From Ciona savignyi (Eukaryota > Chordata > Ascidiacea > Phlebobranchia > Cionidae), in assembly GCA_000149265.1 (NCBI GenBank), contig CH000875.1:1-64000 (forward strand): DNA of 64,000 bases, given 5' to 3'. The position numbers and the translations under genes are program-made. The notes below the pieces were generated by a model. It was not told the DNA's origin and did no database searches. It was given only the letters and a program-made list of their open reading frames with translations. This document shows, piece after piece, positions 46,813 to 58,814 of this stretch. Position 1 is the first letter of the stretch. Each line of letters begins with the position of its first letter.

Positions 46813-47090
46813 GTCGGGCCGGTTAGTCTGGCGGTTTAGAGCGCCGCCTTTCAATCGAAAGGTTTCAGAAGCGAAACTGGTCGCTAGCTAGTCGGCTGTG
46901 TCCTTAGGCAAGGAACTTAACGGACATAGCCTGAACCCAGCGGATTAATAGTTTCTACCAAGTTGACTTGTATATCATATACAACACACTGCACTAGCTC
47001 AGGTAACCCGACGGTGGGCGCAAGGTAATCGGACAATTACCCGTGTATTAACCCCTTTGATAATCACATTCACGGGGATAAACATGAATA
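46813..47090 (+). mobile_element. tRNA-derived SINE, near full length
   Basis: GTCGGGCCGGTTAGTCTGG, CGCCTTTCAATCGAAAGG, GTCGCTAGCTAGTCGGC, TGTGTCCTTAGGCAAGG, then the body ending GGGGATAAACATGAATATCC. Best preserved of the plus-strand copies. Confidence 0.87.
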
Positions 47091-47736
47091 TCCTCCTTTT
47101 ACCTAAGTATGTTACCACGTACGTGTTTTATTAAAACAAAATGTGTAACCTTTTTATTACCCCACATACTGACGTATGCTTTAAGCTGGTGAAACGGTAA
47201 ATGGAGTTTTCTTATAGTAAATAAAACCTACGAATGTTAAAACGATATAAAAGATACGCGCACCACGATTTTACGAACCTAACCGTTACCGTTCCAACAA
47301 AAGAATACAATTTTATTGAAAAGGAATTCTGGCTATAAACTTAAGAATATTAGAGAGTTATATTCAAAGAATTTCAGTGGCTACCATAGCAAAAAGTAAG
47401 TGGCCTATAAATAAGCAATATCGGTAGTCCTTTAACGTGCGGAGCCCACACGTTTCAACTAACATTCCGGTCGATGACCCAGTAAACAATACGCGACTCC
47501 CACACCTGTAACGTTAAATCATCAGATTTGACTAAATCAAAATGAGATATTTTAGATAATTTAAGAGTTAGATCGAAAGCAAGGATCGTACAAACCATCA
47601 GGAAATTCTGATCTTTATATTTCGTTACCATTGTTTTCCTAAAATTGTCCGGCTAAACTAAAATGTGACATATAACTATGAACATATATTTTACTTTTAA
47701 AACCTGATTTAAATTCTTTAGATAGGATAGGATAGG
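47091..47736. other. gene-free stretch between two SINEs
   Basis: No exon was found. A short GATAG/GATAGG microsatellite at 47720-47736 is the tail of the neighbouring SINE. Confidence 0.45.
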
Positions 47737-47993
47737 ATATTCATGATTATTCCCGTTAATGGGAAAACCAAGGGGGTTAACACACGGTCAATCGTCAGAT
47801 CACCTCGCGCCCAGCGTCGGATTACCGGAGCTATATTAGTGTGTTGTATGTGATAGACACGTTCCCTGGGTTCAGGCAATTGGTCCGTGAAGTGCCTTTC
47901 CCAAAAAAATACCGACTAGCTAGCGACCAGCTTCGCACCTGCAACCTTTCGATTGAAAGGCGACTCACTTAACCGCTAGACAACCGGCCGGAC
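47737..47993 (-). mobile_element. tRNA-derived SINE, near full length, opposite orientation
   Basis: Reverse complement of the same family, from the head GTCCGGCCGGTTGTCTAGCG (minus strand) to the tail CATGAATATCC and a GGATA microsatellite. It faces the copy at 46813. Confidence 0.87.
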
Positions 47994-48189
47994 GTGTTAG
48001 TATAGCGTTTAAATAGAGTAATAGACTAAATAGATTTTTTTAAATTTAAAAATTTTCGAACTAAAGCGTTAATAATCGTCAAGAAAACCAAGAATTGTGC
48101 GTTTAGGTAACTGATCAAGAATTCGATTTTCATTAGTAATCGACTGATTGCATCTATCGACTGATTGCATCTAAAAATACGCTGATAAG

Positions 48190-48950
48190 CTTTAATTTAT
48201 ATTGCACATCGTCCATCATTTTTTTCCTGTCAAAATCATGATTCAGAAAACATATATTCGTTTTTAAGGAAATTACCCTAAGTAAATGTTTTCTTTTCTT
48301 TAATTGCCACAGAGTGACTGATAACAGGCTAAAATTTTACCAAATTTGATTAAAATTATAGCAGCCTTATAAGCGCTATGCCCAAAAAAGTTATTTTTTT
48401 AGAAAAAATACCGTTTTGGGTTTGAACGTCTCAAGGGAATTTCACCAAACTTTCCTGACATAAAGGTGTAAAGGTCTACCGACTCTTATGTGTTTTATTA
48501 CTCTTGACGTAATTATTTCTGAGATAACAAAACGATCTTCTTATCCATGTGTATTAAACAACATATGTTCTTGTCATTATTTCTGAGATAACAAAACGAT
48601 CTTCTTATCCATGTGTATTAAACAACATATGTTCTTGTCAGATATGTGCTCGTCAGATCCATTTTATCCAACATTCTAAAAAGCTTCGGCCTGATTGCCA
48701 TAGTTTTGTTTCAGTAGGCTAAGCATAAACACATGAATACCATAGTTACCAAACCAAACTTCTTTTCCACGTGTAGTTAAAATAAGAATATTCGTGTCAG
48801 ATTTACAAACATTTCACCACAAAAATGTTTTAATTTAAAGCATCTTGTCAATCTAAAATATGCTAAAATTTCAAAACAATCCGATTTAGTTTTTCAAGGC
48901 TTCAGGGAATTTCCTTGGGAACGGTAGCGCCTATATCCTTTTGCATGCAT
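48190..48950 (+). repeat. fragment of the foldback family
   Basis: AAAATTATAGCAGCC, GCGCTATGCCCAAAAAAG and GGGAATTTC are relatives of 32620-32700, and 48770-48920 resembles 32200-32370. It is interrupted by the complex repeat and appears to resume at about 55609. Confidence 0.65.
48512..48639 (+). repeat. 64-bp tandem duplication
   Basis: ATTATTTCTGAGATAACAAA through CAACATATGTTCTTGTC occurs twice in direct succession, identical. Confidence 0.97.
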
Positions 48951-48954
48951 TTAC

Positions 48955-51235
48955 AAATTTTCGTTTCTAATTTCGTTTCTAAAAGGCGATTTTCGTTTCT
49001 AATTTGCGATTTTTGTTTCTGGAAACAAAAATAATTTTTAGAAACATAAATTTTGTTTCTTTATTTTCGTTTCTACCACTAGATGATGACGGTGCGCACA
49101 AAATACGATACCTCGGAAAATTTGTTTCTAAAAACAAAATAATCGTTTCTAAAAATACTTTTTGGTTAAACTAAGTATTCCGGACTATCAAAAGACATTG
49201 AGTATAGCTTAAGCACATGCACAATACTGTATTTGTTATTCATTTACATAAATAATAAATGTATTAACCTACAATATTAAAAATAACACACTGATAGTAC
49301 TTTTCACGGTAGGTAATAAAACAAGTGGGATTAAAGAGTGATTTAAATGTGTGAAATTAATAAATATGAAAACAACTCGCCAAAAATAATGATTTTAATT
49401 TAGATTAACATTGGAGACTAGTGTCAGGTATATATTAATAAAAAAATGCCGTAAAACTAACCTAAAAACGAAAATTTTCGCTATCGCTTCTAGAATCAAA
49501 ATTTTCGTTTCTGGAAACAAAATTTTCGTGTCTCGGCTAAAATTTTCGTTTCCAGAAACGAAAATTTTGCTTCTTTAATAAATTTAGGTTATCATTTTCC
49601 CAAGTTATGATTTGTTAAGCTGAAGCAATACCACAACAATTTCGAGTAACAGAGATTGTGTGTGCAGTTAATAAATGTGGTCGGACCTTTTAAACTAAGA
49701 TAATGTATATATTTTTTTTCACATCCATAAAAAATAAAGCTATAAACCCACAACATTAAAAATAACACACTGGTTAGTACTTTTCAATGGCGATAATAGA
49801 ATCAAAAGGGATTAAAGATTGATTTAAATATGTGCAACCGATAAATATGAAAACTGGTCGCAATAATGAATATAATTTAGATTAACATTGGAGACAAGTG
49901 TCAGGTAAATATTAATAAACAAACTGTCGTAAAACTAACATAAAATCGAAACTTTTCGCTATCGCCTCAAGAATCAAAATTTTCGTTTCTGGAAACAAAA
50001 TTTTCGTTTCTCGAAACAAAATTTTTGTTTCTCGGCTAAAATTTTCGTTTCTAGAAACAAAAATTGTGTTTCTAAATGAATTTAGTGTTATCATTTTACA
50101 TAATCTTATGATTTCCAAATTCTAGTTAAAAAGATTGCGTGTGCATTTAATAAATGTAGTTGGACCGTTTATACTTAGATAATGTAATTGTTCTATGATT
50201 ATATAAATAAAAATAAAGGTATAAACCCAAAACAAAATAACACACTGGTTAGTACTTTTCTCGGGCGGTATTAAAAAACAAACGGGATTAAAGAGTGATT
50301 TAAATGAGTACAACCGATAAACATTAAAACAACTAGCCATAAATAATGATTTTAATTTAGATTAACATTAGAGAAAAGTGTAAGGTTTATATTAATAAAC
50401 AAACGTCGTAAAACTTACATAAAAACAAAATTTTTCGTTATCGCTTCTTTAAACAAAATTTTCGTTTCTGGAAACACAATTTTCGTTTCTGGAAACATAA
50501 TTTTCGTTTCTGGAAACGAAATTTTCGTTTCTCGGCTAAAATTTTCGTTTCTAGAAACAAAAATTGTGTTTCTTAAATGAATTTAGGGTTATCATTTTAC
50601 CAAATTATATGATTATATGATTCGTTAAGCTGACGTAATATATCTCATCAATTTTTAATTAAAGAGATTGCGTGTTCAGCTAATAAATGTAATTGGTCCT
50701 TTTTATACTAAGATAATGTATTTGTTCTATATTTATATAAATAATATAAGGGTATAAACCCACAACATTAAAAATAACACACTGGTTAGTCCTTTAACAG
50801 GCGGTATTAAAAACAAACGGGATTAAAGATTAATTTAAATGTGTGCAACCGATAACATTAAAACAACTAGCCATAAATATTGATTTTTATTTAGATTAAC
50901 TTTAAAGAAATGTGTCAGGTTTATATTAATAAACAAAATGTCGTAAAACTAACATAAAAACGAAACTTTGCTTTATAGCTTCTAGAAACAAAATTTTCGT
51001 TTCTCAGCTAAAATTTTTGTTTCTGGAAACAAAATTTTCGTTTCTAGAAACAAAAATTGTGTTTCTTAAGTGAATTTTGGTTTATCACTTTCCCAAGTTT
51101 TATGATTATATGAGTAATTTAGCTGACGCAATACCACAACAATTTCGATTGAAAGAGATTGCGTGTGCAGTTAATAAATGTAGTTGAACCTTTTATACTA
51201 AGATAATGTATTTGATCCGTTCATTAAAAAATATT
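48955..51235 (-). repeat. 480-535-bp tandem array, about four copies
   Basis: The cores lie near 49455, 49925, 50410 and 50945, each with CGTAAAACTAACATAAAAACG, runs of AAATTTTCGTTTCTGGAAAC and TTATCATTTTACC, then ACTAAGATAATGTA. Confidence 0.88.
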
Positions 51236-52204
51236 AAATAGCGTTTTATTTATATGAATTTAGTTAGGACGGGCATAGATCCAATTACGCATTAAGCAAC
51301 GGTGATCTGATTAATTATTTCGAAGAACTAATTCTTGTAAATAACAATAAATCAGGTTTCTTTTAAATGTTGACATTTTAGTTGCGGGACATGCGTGTGG
51401 TGTGCACATCGAAGTTTAGAAACAAACTTTACTTTCTGGCTTGAATTGATAGAGACCTCATGATATATATTATAGTAACATTGGTTTATTCTCAGTTATT
51501 ATTATCGTGAACTGAGCGCGTTCACATGAGTCATCAAAAAGTTAAGCGCATCTCCTGCACGCGCACCGGGGCCAAACAATCCTTACGTACACGCTTAGGC
51601 CACGATTGCTTAATATACTTAAAGAACAAGGTTAGCTTTCCCTACTCTCAAATACCACAACAATTTCGAATGAAATAGATTGCGTGTGTAGTTTATAAAT
51701 ATAGTTGGACTTTTATACTATAAGATTATGTATTTGTTCTATTCATATCAATAACAAAAATTAAATACCATTTTATTAATATAATTTTAGTTAAGACAGT
51801 CATAGATCCAATTACGCATTAAGCAGCGGTGATCTAATTAATAATTTTGTAGAACTAATTCTTGTAAACAACAATAAATCATGGGATCGTTTAAACGTGG
51901 AAATTTTAGTTGCGCGACATGCGTGTGTACTTGAAGAACAAGGTTAGCTTTCCCTTCTCTCACATACCACAACAATTTCGAGTCAAAGATATTGCGCGTG
52001 CAGTTAATAAATGTGGTTGGGCCTTTTTATACTAAGATAATGTATTTTTTCTATTTATTTAAATAAATACTAGATGTATTAACCTACAATATTGTAAATA
52101 ACACACTGATTAGCGGAAATAGAAACAAATGTGATTAAAGGGTGATTTAAATGTGTGCAACCGATAAACATTAAAACAACTAGTCATCAAAATGATTTTA
52201 GTTT
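51236..52204. repeat. diverged repeat units between the two arrays
   Basis: GATCCAATTACGCATTAAGC occurs near 51287 and 51807, and GAACAAGGTTAGCTTTCCC near 51626 and 51934, so a 520-bp stretch is duplicated. Part resembles 28870-29120. No gene. Confidence 0.6.
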
Positions 52205-53890
52205 AGATTGACATTAAATTTGTTCTCAAAAAATAAACCTTATATCTTGTTTGGTTTTCAAACGCGCGCCATGAACGCACCCACAGTATACGTCAAATTA
52301 TCAATATGTTCGCTTTGGGTTGACATGAAACAGCTTGGATATACCTAAATCGACGATTTCTTATAGTAAGTACATGAAAATTGGTAGATGGGTAGATAAC
52401 ATACTCGTAAATTTGCTCACAAAATATAAACCTTATATCTTGTTTGGTTTTCAAACGCGCGCCATGAACGTACCCACACTATATACGTCAAATTATCAAT
52501 ATGTTCGGTTTGGGTTAAAATGAAACAGCTTGGATATACCTAAATCGACGATTTGTTATAGTAAGTACATGAAAATTGGTAGATGGGTGGATAACACATT
52601 TATAAATTTGCTCCCGAAAAATAAACCTTATATCTTGTTTGGTTTTCAAACGCGCGCCATGAACGCACCTACACTATACGTCAAATTATCAATATGTTCG
52701 CTTTGGGTTAAAATGAAACAGCTCGGATACACCTAAATCGACGATTTATTATAGTAAGCACATGAAAATTGGTAGATGGGTGGATAACACATTTATAAAT
52801 TTGCTGGATAACACATTTGTGAATTTGCTCCCAAAAAATAAACCTTATATCTTGTTTGGTTTTCAAACGAGCGCCATAAACGCACCCACACTATACGTCA
52901 AATTATCAATATGTTCAGTTTGGGTTGACAGGAAACAGCTTGGATATACCTAAATCGACGATTTCTTATAGTAATAACATGAAAATTGGTAGATGGGTGG
53001 ATAACACATTTATAAATTTGCTCCCAAAAAATAAACCTTATATCTTGTTTGGTTTTCAAACGCGCGCCATGAACGCACCCACACTATACGTCAAATTATC
53101 AATATGTTCGCTTTGGGTTGACATGAAACAGCTTGGATATACCTAAATCGACTATTTCTTATAGTAAGTAAAAGAAAATTGGTAGATGGGTAGATAAAAT
53201 ACTCGTAAATTTGCTCCCAAAAAATAAACCTTATATCTCGTTTGGTTTTCAAACACTCGCCATGAACGCACCCACACTAAACGTCATATTATCAATATAT
53301 GTTCCCTTTGGGTTGAAATGAAACAGTTTGGATATATACCTAAATCGACGATTTGTCATAGTAAGTATAAATAAAAATCGGTAGATGGGTGGATAACACA
53401 TTTATAAATTTGGTCCCAAAAAATAAACCTTATATCTTGTTTGGTTTTCAAACGCGCGCCATGAACGCACCCACACCAGGTCAAATTATCAATATGTTCG
53501 CTTTGGGTTGACATGAAACAGCTTGGATATTCATAAATCGACGATTTGTTATAGTAAGTACATGAACATTGGTAGATGGGTAGATAACATTCTCGTAAAT
53601 TTGCTCACGGAATATAAACCTTATATCTTGTTTGGTTTTCAAACGCGCGCCACAAACACACCCACACTACGTCAAATTATTAATATATGTTCGCTTTGGG
53701 TTGAAATAAAACAGCTTGGATATAACTATATCGACGATTTGTCATAGTAAGTACATGAAAATTGGTAGATGGGTAGATAACATACTTTTAAATGTGTTCC
53801 CCCTAAAAAACATTATATCTTGTTTGGTTTTCAAACGCGCGCCACAAACGCACCCACACAACGTCAAATTATCAAAATGTTCGCTATATC
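52205..53890 (-). repeat. 190-bp tandem array, nine copies (right)
   Basis: Units show CTTATATCTTGTTTGGTTTT then CAAACGCGCGCC near 52236, 52430, 52628, 52843, 53037, 53229, 53427, 53620 and 53811. One unit carries an internal 29-bp duplication near 52790-52830. The frames of 60-74 codons recur with the unit. Confidence 0.93.
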
Positions 53891-53899
53891 GGTCCTACT

Positions 53900-54450
53900 T
53901 ATTTCCATAATACTACAATGTATGAAAACATTAATCCCTTGATCAGATTAACATGCAATTCTTAATACAGGCATGAATATTAACTATTTTAGGACATTGG
54001 TTCAACTGTCATTCAATCACAATCATTAAAAAGTGGACCTGTTAGATTTAATATAATATGTTAGAAAATATGACAATCGTTTATAAGAAAGAAAAATGAC
54101 AATCGTTTTTAAAGGACAATATTCAAACATATTATACGGAAACACCTTAAGTCATTTTCTTATATACGTCATTGACGTGATATCAGCCCGCATATATAAA
54201 GGTCGACAAATTTTCGCAGTATATTTGTGAACTTAGGTGTGATGTTGCAATTAACACACATCATTTTTTACAATATAATTAAATATCTTCTTTATTGCGA
54301 ACCAAGTTCTCATTTTCCGTTCTGAATTAACCATCATTAAGTAAAGTCGAAGATCTTGCCACTTAGTTTAACCACGTATTGCAAAACTTGTTGTTTATTA
54401 TGGATAAACACAATGATTGCAGAAAAGGTATGTTGTAGCAGAACTAACTA
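53900..54450 (+). promoter_or_regulatory. possible TATA promoter and first exon inside the repeat
   Basis: TATATAAAG at 54193-54201 is a good TATA box. About 200 bases further an ATG (54400) opens MDKHNDCRK and runs into AAAG|GTATGT at 54427/54428, a good splice donor. This segment is absent from the left copy of the repeat. No downstream exon could be assigned, so it may be chance. Confidence 0.3.
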
Positions 54451-54454
54451 AATG

Positions 54455-55030
54455 ACACACAACAAAAGCGAGTTTCGGAAAGCAAAACATCTAAAAATCA
54501 TTAACGTAATCATTTTTGGAGTAATTATCATCATCCATTTTATCATTAGTCACGTAAATTTCGTTTTTTTGTTATTTTTACGACAGTTTGTTCATGTATA
54601 TCTACCTGAAAATCTCTCTAATGTTATTCTAAATTAAAATCATTATTTATGACGAGTTGTTTTAATGTTTATCGGTTACACGAATTTAAATCACTCTTTA
54701 ACCCCGTTTGTTTCTATTACCGCCCGTAAAAAGTACTAATCAGTGTATTATTTTTAATGTTGTGGGTTTATACATTTATGTTTCATTTAAATGAATACAA
54801 CAAATACATTATCTTAGTTTAAAAGGTCCAACTACATTTATTAACTGCACATGCAATCATTTTCACTCGAAATTGTTGATATTGTGTCAGCTTAACGAAT
54901 TATGTAATCATAGAGCTTGGGGAAATAATAATCCTAAACTCATTTATGAAACACAATTTTCGTTTCAAGAAACGAAAATTTTACCCGAGAAACGAAAATT
55001 TTGTTTCCAGAAACGATAACGGAAAGTTGT
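54455..55030 (+). repeat. 480-bp unit in forward orientation
   Basis: It has the same parts as 4900-5400 (TTTATCGGTTACACGAATTT, AGGTCCAACTACATTTA, GAAACGAAAATTTT). It is inverted relative to the array at 48955-51235 and pairs with it around the 190-bp array. Confidence 0.85.
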
Positions 55031-55608
55031 TTTGTTAGTTTTACGACAGTAAAATGTGATATCGCATGCTTCGTGGTTAAAGAGTTTTAAATCTATAGAA
55101 CAATAGAACATTTAGCTTATGTGCTACTCGGTGACGCACGTGATTAATAAACATCTGATCACAAACTGAGAACCATAATTGTAATTTTGTATAACAAACA
55201 AAAAAATCTTTCTGTTGTGGGGATTACACAAGTAATAATGTAACTCCATTATGAGTAATTATTCACACCACTATTGTCAGGTGTTTGTACTGTTAACTCG
55301 AGTTTAATTATGACATCATAATAACGCGCGACAAAGCTGATTTAACACGCCGCCAATGTTCTGCATGACGTCACTTTTAAGTACCGAAACCAACATGGGC
55401 TCGTCCATAATTACGAATCAGTCGCGCTAACCATTCGGCCAGACAACCGTTATCGAATTAAAAGAAGTTATATGGTTATTTTTACTGTTTGACCTCTAGT
55501 GCCACCTAACTGCTAAAAAAATTAACTAATACATTTTTTTTCAGAAACAAAACTTTCGTTTCTGCCATTTCGCTTTGGAAAATTTTTGTTTCTCACCGTT
55601 ACATAGGG
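55031..55608 (-). repeat. terminal unit of the complex repeat, right copy
   Basis: Reverse complement of 2506-3200, ending CACCGTTACATAGGG. It holds the tRNA-like module at 55385-55455. Confidence 0.85.
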
Positions 55609-55890
55609 TTTAGTACATATATCTTTGTTAGTTAAATATCTGGGTCATGTCATCTAACAATTCTTAAAGTTTCAATCCGATTTGTCGACTCCTTGTTGGA
55701 GATGTCGGGTCAACATACCATAGGCTATGCCTGTCACACTCATAATTTAGGGGAACAAATCTCATTTTAGGATACTTTCCTTGGGCATTTTTCTTCTTCT
55801 AGAAATCAGAGGCTAATGCACTATAACAATCCATTAAATCTGATTATAATCGGAGCAGCCGTTCAAGCACTATGCACAAAAATGGGTACC
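55609..55890 (+). repeat. fragment of the foldback family, continued
   Basis: GATTTGTCGACTCCTTGTTG, GAGATGTCGGGTCAACAT and GGAGCAGCCGTTCAAGCACT match the foldback arm at 32445-32640. The 103-codon frame at 55816-56127 begins here and has no family features. Confidence 0.7.
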
Positions 55891-56241
55891 TTTTTTATTT
55901 CTTGTGCTAAATCAGACGCACCACTGTACAACTACACACACGATCACTTAAAAGTACGAGCAAACGCTGTCACGTGCTCGATAGCAAAACAAAAAATGCT
56001 GGGCAGAAACCCTTTAAACGCAAAAAAAGCCATCTGTGAATTTGACCGAAGTTATATAACAGCCGTTTTAAACCTGGGGAAATTGCCTACCCAAACGAAA
56101 CAGAAATCACTACACATAACAAAGTAATGTTTTTTTATAAAAAGATTAAACATCTCCACCTCGAGATCAAGCATTATTGGGCTATCTTCGGCGAACTTGT
56201 GTTAGATAACAAATGTTTGTATCACAGGTGGAAAGGCATGC
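55891..56241. other. unassigned sequence before the integrase relic
   Basis: Partly open on the plus strand (to 56127) but not recognised. It may be further decayed retroelement sequence. Confidence 0.35.
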
Positions 56242-56870
56242 TTGGTCATCACAAGATTACAATTGTTGGTTCTTGTGGAACTGCGTAAACGGTGTTACAA
56301 AACCTTCATGACATCGCACACGGAAGAGGTCATATTGTCAGCGAACGTACACCGAGAAGACTTGCGGAACGCTTTTACTAATCAAAAGGGGAAGCAGGCG
56401 GTCGTGACGTTTTGTGACCAGTGTTCAAAATGTGATCGTCGAAGACCGCCATTCCTCCCTATAGCACAAAGTAGAAACCGAAACATATTGGTTGCATGCG
56501 ATGTATTTTTCAATTATGTAAAAGCTTGGCCAATGAAATGTTGCTTGGATGTAAGAAAACTAGAATATCGAGCTACCATCCAGCTTGCAATGGTGGTGGG
56601 GATAAAACAATCGTACTATTATTTCGATGCTGCAAAACTACGTGCAAAAAGACCATCTTTTATGGGACGAGGCAATCTCTACTATTTGTGCTTTATACAA
56701 TGCAAGCAAACATAAAGAAAGCGGTAACTCCCCTCATTTTTTAATGACTGGAGATTTTCGATTTTCGGTCGACTTAATCGCTGGAAGGCAATCTTTCACC
56801 CCATCATCCACTTTTTTAAAAGCGAGTTGAAAGATCGAATAATCTTGCTCCAAAATATGGTCTAAAGCGC
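56242..56870 (+). pseudogene. Ty3/gypsy-type integrase relic, frameshifted
   Basis: Pieces in different plus-strand frames line up with a retroelement integrase. The HHCC zinc finger: LHDIAHGRGHIVSERTPRRL then AERFY, a stop, and CDQCSKCDRRRPP. The catalytic-core start: NRNILVACDVFFNYVKAWPM. The C-terminal core motif: ISSYHPACNGGG. The region after the core: YNASKHKESGNSPHFLMTGD. At least three frame changes and an internal deletion (between the core start and the SYHP motif) make it non-functional. The YHP..NG and the final motif are typical of Ty3/gypsy integrases. No LTRs or upstream RT were found next to it. Confidence 0.8.
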
Positions 56871-57028
56871 GCCTCGAAGACAGATGAAAGGCAATGAAAA
56901 TTCGACTAAAATATTTCATCTAAGATACAATGTTTAAGTGAAGTTGTCATGTTACGCGACACTGTTTTAACAAGAACAAAAAGTAATTTCATGCTCGTTT
57001 TAGCTGCCTTTTTGAAATTGAAAAAGCA

Positions 57029-57367
57029 ATGCCACCAGTAAATTATATTTTAAGATGGAAAGTATTACAATGTCTCATCTTCGTGCGTTGTGCACCTGTG
57101 CTTGGTTACCTAATGATGGTCTCGTGGTCAACGCTTGATAATAATTACCTGTCCATTTCTTTCCCATTAAACTTAACCGCTTATTTGCTTATATGTGGCC
57201 GTCGTATTTTGTTTAAGAGGTGTGTGATTTTTATGCTGCTTACATCATTTAATACCAGCGTTTTATACACAACGTTGATAACTGCGGACTACAGGTTATC
57301 GAACACCCCGCCTGAAAGTGTAACAAATGTAGTCAATGCTAATAACCAGAATAATACATTTATCTAG
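57029..57367 (+). other. unassigned open frame, 112 codons
   Basis: Starts with ATG; hydrophobic stretches (VLQCLIFVRCAPVLGYLMM, CVIFMLLTSF) suggest membrane segments, and NLT and NNT could be glycosylated. No family recognised. It follows the integrase relic and could be retroelement debris or an exon of an unknown host gene. Confidence 0.25.
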
Positions 57368-57537
57368 GTAACGATTATTACAACTTAAATACAAGGTAGG
57401 CCTATACATATGTCAAAGCGACGACCAGCCAAATGTACCTATCGTTGCAGCGTAAAATTATTATTATATAACTTGGTTATCGGTACCGAATTCATAATCC
57501 ATTACTTATTCTACAGCAAGATAGCAAGTTAATCTCG

Positions 57538-57798
57538 ATGTACAATCCAAAAATCCATATTTTACAGAATTCATATTTTTTTCTACCACATCTCCCACTT
57601 CATATGTTAATGGGTTTACTACCTTCACACAATGGTATATTGGTGAGCAGCACACTATATTGTCCAAGACCAAGCTATGTTTTATCCGGAAGTTCATACT
57701 TTTATGTGTATTATAATATGAAAGCGCCTGTTATACGTGCTGCTTTAAGATGGAAGCTACCTGACGGTATACTCAATAAGCCTTATGCTGAAACATGA
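57538..57798 (+). other. unassigned open frame, 86 codons
   Basis: Starts with ATG just after a TTCTACAG acceptor-like site at 57508-57515, through which the frame stays open. Other frames in the same stretch are also open, so the coding frame is uncertain. No family recognised. Confidence 0.2.
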
Positions 57799-57836
57799 CT
57801 TAAGTTCTAAAACGAAAGGTATTAGGCAGAATCATC

Positions 57837-58011
57837 GTCCGGCCCGTTGGTCTAACGGTTAAGTGCGTCGCCTTTCAATCGAAAGGTTACAGGTGCGAAA
57901 CTGGTCGCTAGCTAGTAGGTTGTGTCTTTGGGCAAGGCACTTTACGGACATTGCCTAAACCCACCGGATTAAAGGAACGCGTCTATCATATACAACACAC
58001 AGCAGTAGCTT
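57837..58011 (+). mobile_element. tRNA-derived SINE, 3'-truncated
   Basis: GTCCGGCCCGTTGGTCTAAC, CGCCTTTCAATCGAAAGG, GTCGCTAGCTAGTAGG and TTGGGCAAGGCACTTTACGG, ending in CACAGCAGTAGCTTTT, so the last third is missing. Confidence 0.85.
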
Positions 58012-58115
58012 TTGGTTTTAGGCAACTAAAGCAATTTAAATATTTTAGCATAGTGTTTGAAATTCTTAAAGAGCAGGTGTGAAATTCGCAATATTTCTGT
58101 ACTATCTTTGGATCG

Positions 58116-58502
58116 TTGGTAGTGGAAGGCGGAGTATCGTACATAAGTAACCTTACAGTACTTTGCGATCTAGGGAATGAGCAAACGCAAGCTTTAAACA
58201 TAACTGAAATCAAAATTATCCACTGCAATATTGCAGTTGCCCAATTCTCTTGGCAATTCAAATTTCCGTATATTGCTTACCAACGCTATTATAGTTACAG
58301 GGTCAACATCTTGTTCCGAGTTGGTTACTTAAGCAGCTTAAGCTTTAAGGTACGTGGTACATATAGGGCAAGATTGTGTGACTGTCTTTGTGGTAATTAC
58401 ACAGCCAACCCAGATACCGAGTTTATTATTTGGAGACAATTGTTCTATACGGTTAACAAGCAGGGATTAACCTGTCAAGTAACCAATTATACAATCAAAT
58501 AG
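58116..58502 (+). other. unassigned open frame, about 128 codons, several N-glycosylation sites
   Basis: No ATG opens it; it could start at an acceptor-like site (GTTGGTAG|TGGAAG near 58122). The product has sequons NLT, NIT and two NYT, six Cys, and long beta-rich runs (YRVNILFRVGYLSSLSFKVR). It might be an exon of an extracellular protein or part of an old retroelement. No family recognised. Confidence 0.3.
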
Positions 58503-58765
58503 GCATTTGGCGACGCTTTAGGTTCAAAAGCTTAAACAGCTGCGATACCTTCTTCACGATATTTTGGTCATAATTATATGCAATACATTGCTACGGGGCC
58601 AACTAGGCTATAACTGGTTCACTGCTTATGTGCAAATACTAAACCAAACGTTGACGAATGTATACAAAACATGAGTGTTTATTTGCAGTGCGAAATAAAC
58701 TTTCAAAAACCATTAGGGAACATTTTTGACCAATAGATATATTTTAGAAATTGTTACATTTCCTT

Positions 58766-58771
58766 TTTATT
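58766..58771 (-). terminator. poly(A) signal of the phosphatase gene
   Basis: AATAAA on the minus strand (TTTATT on the plus), 44 bases past the stop codon at 58815. Confidence 0.65.
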
Positions 58772-58814
58772 TAGCTGTTAATTTTAAAAGATGTGCCACA
58801 AAATTATTATGTTG

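Larger units (their letters stand above)
48955..55608 (-). mobile_element. complex repeat, right copy (inverted relative to 2506-5450)
   Basis: Read on the minus strand it gives the same parts in the same order as the left copy: terminal unit, short reversed 480-bp unit, 190-bp array, forward 480-bp units. Here there are nine 190-bp and about four 480-bp units. It also holds an extra segment at 53900-54450. No transposase or other protein was found. Confidence 0.75.
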
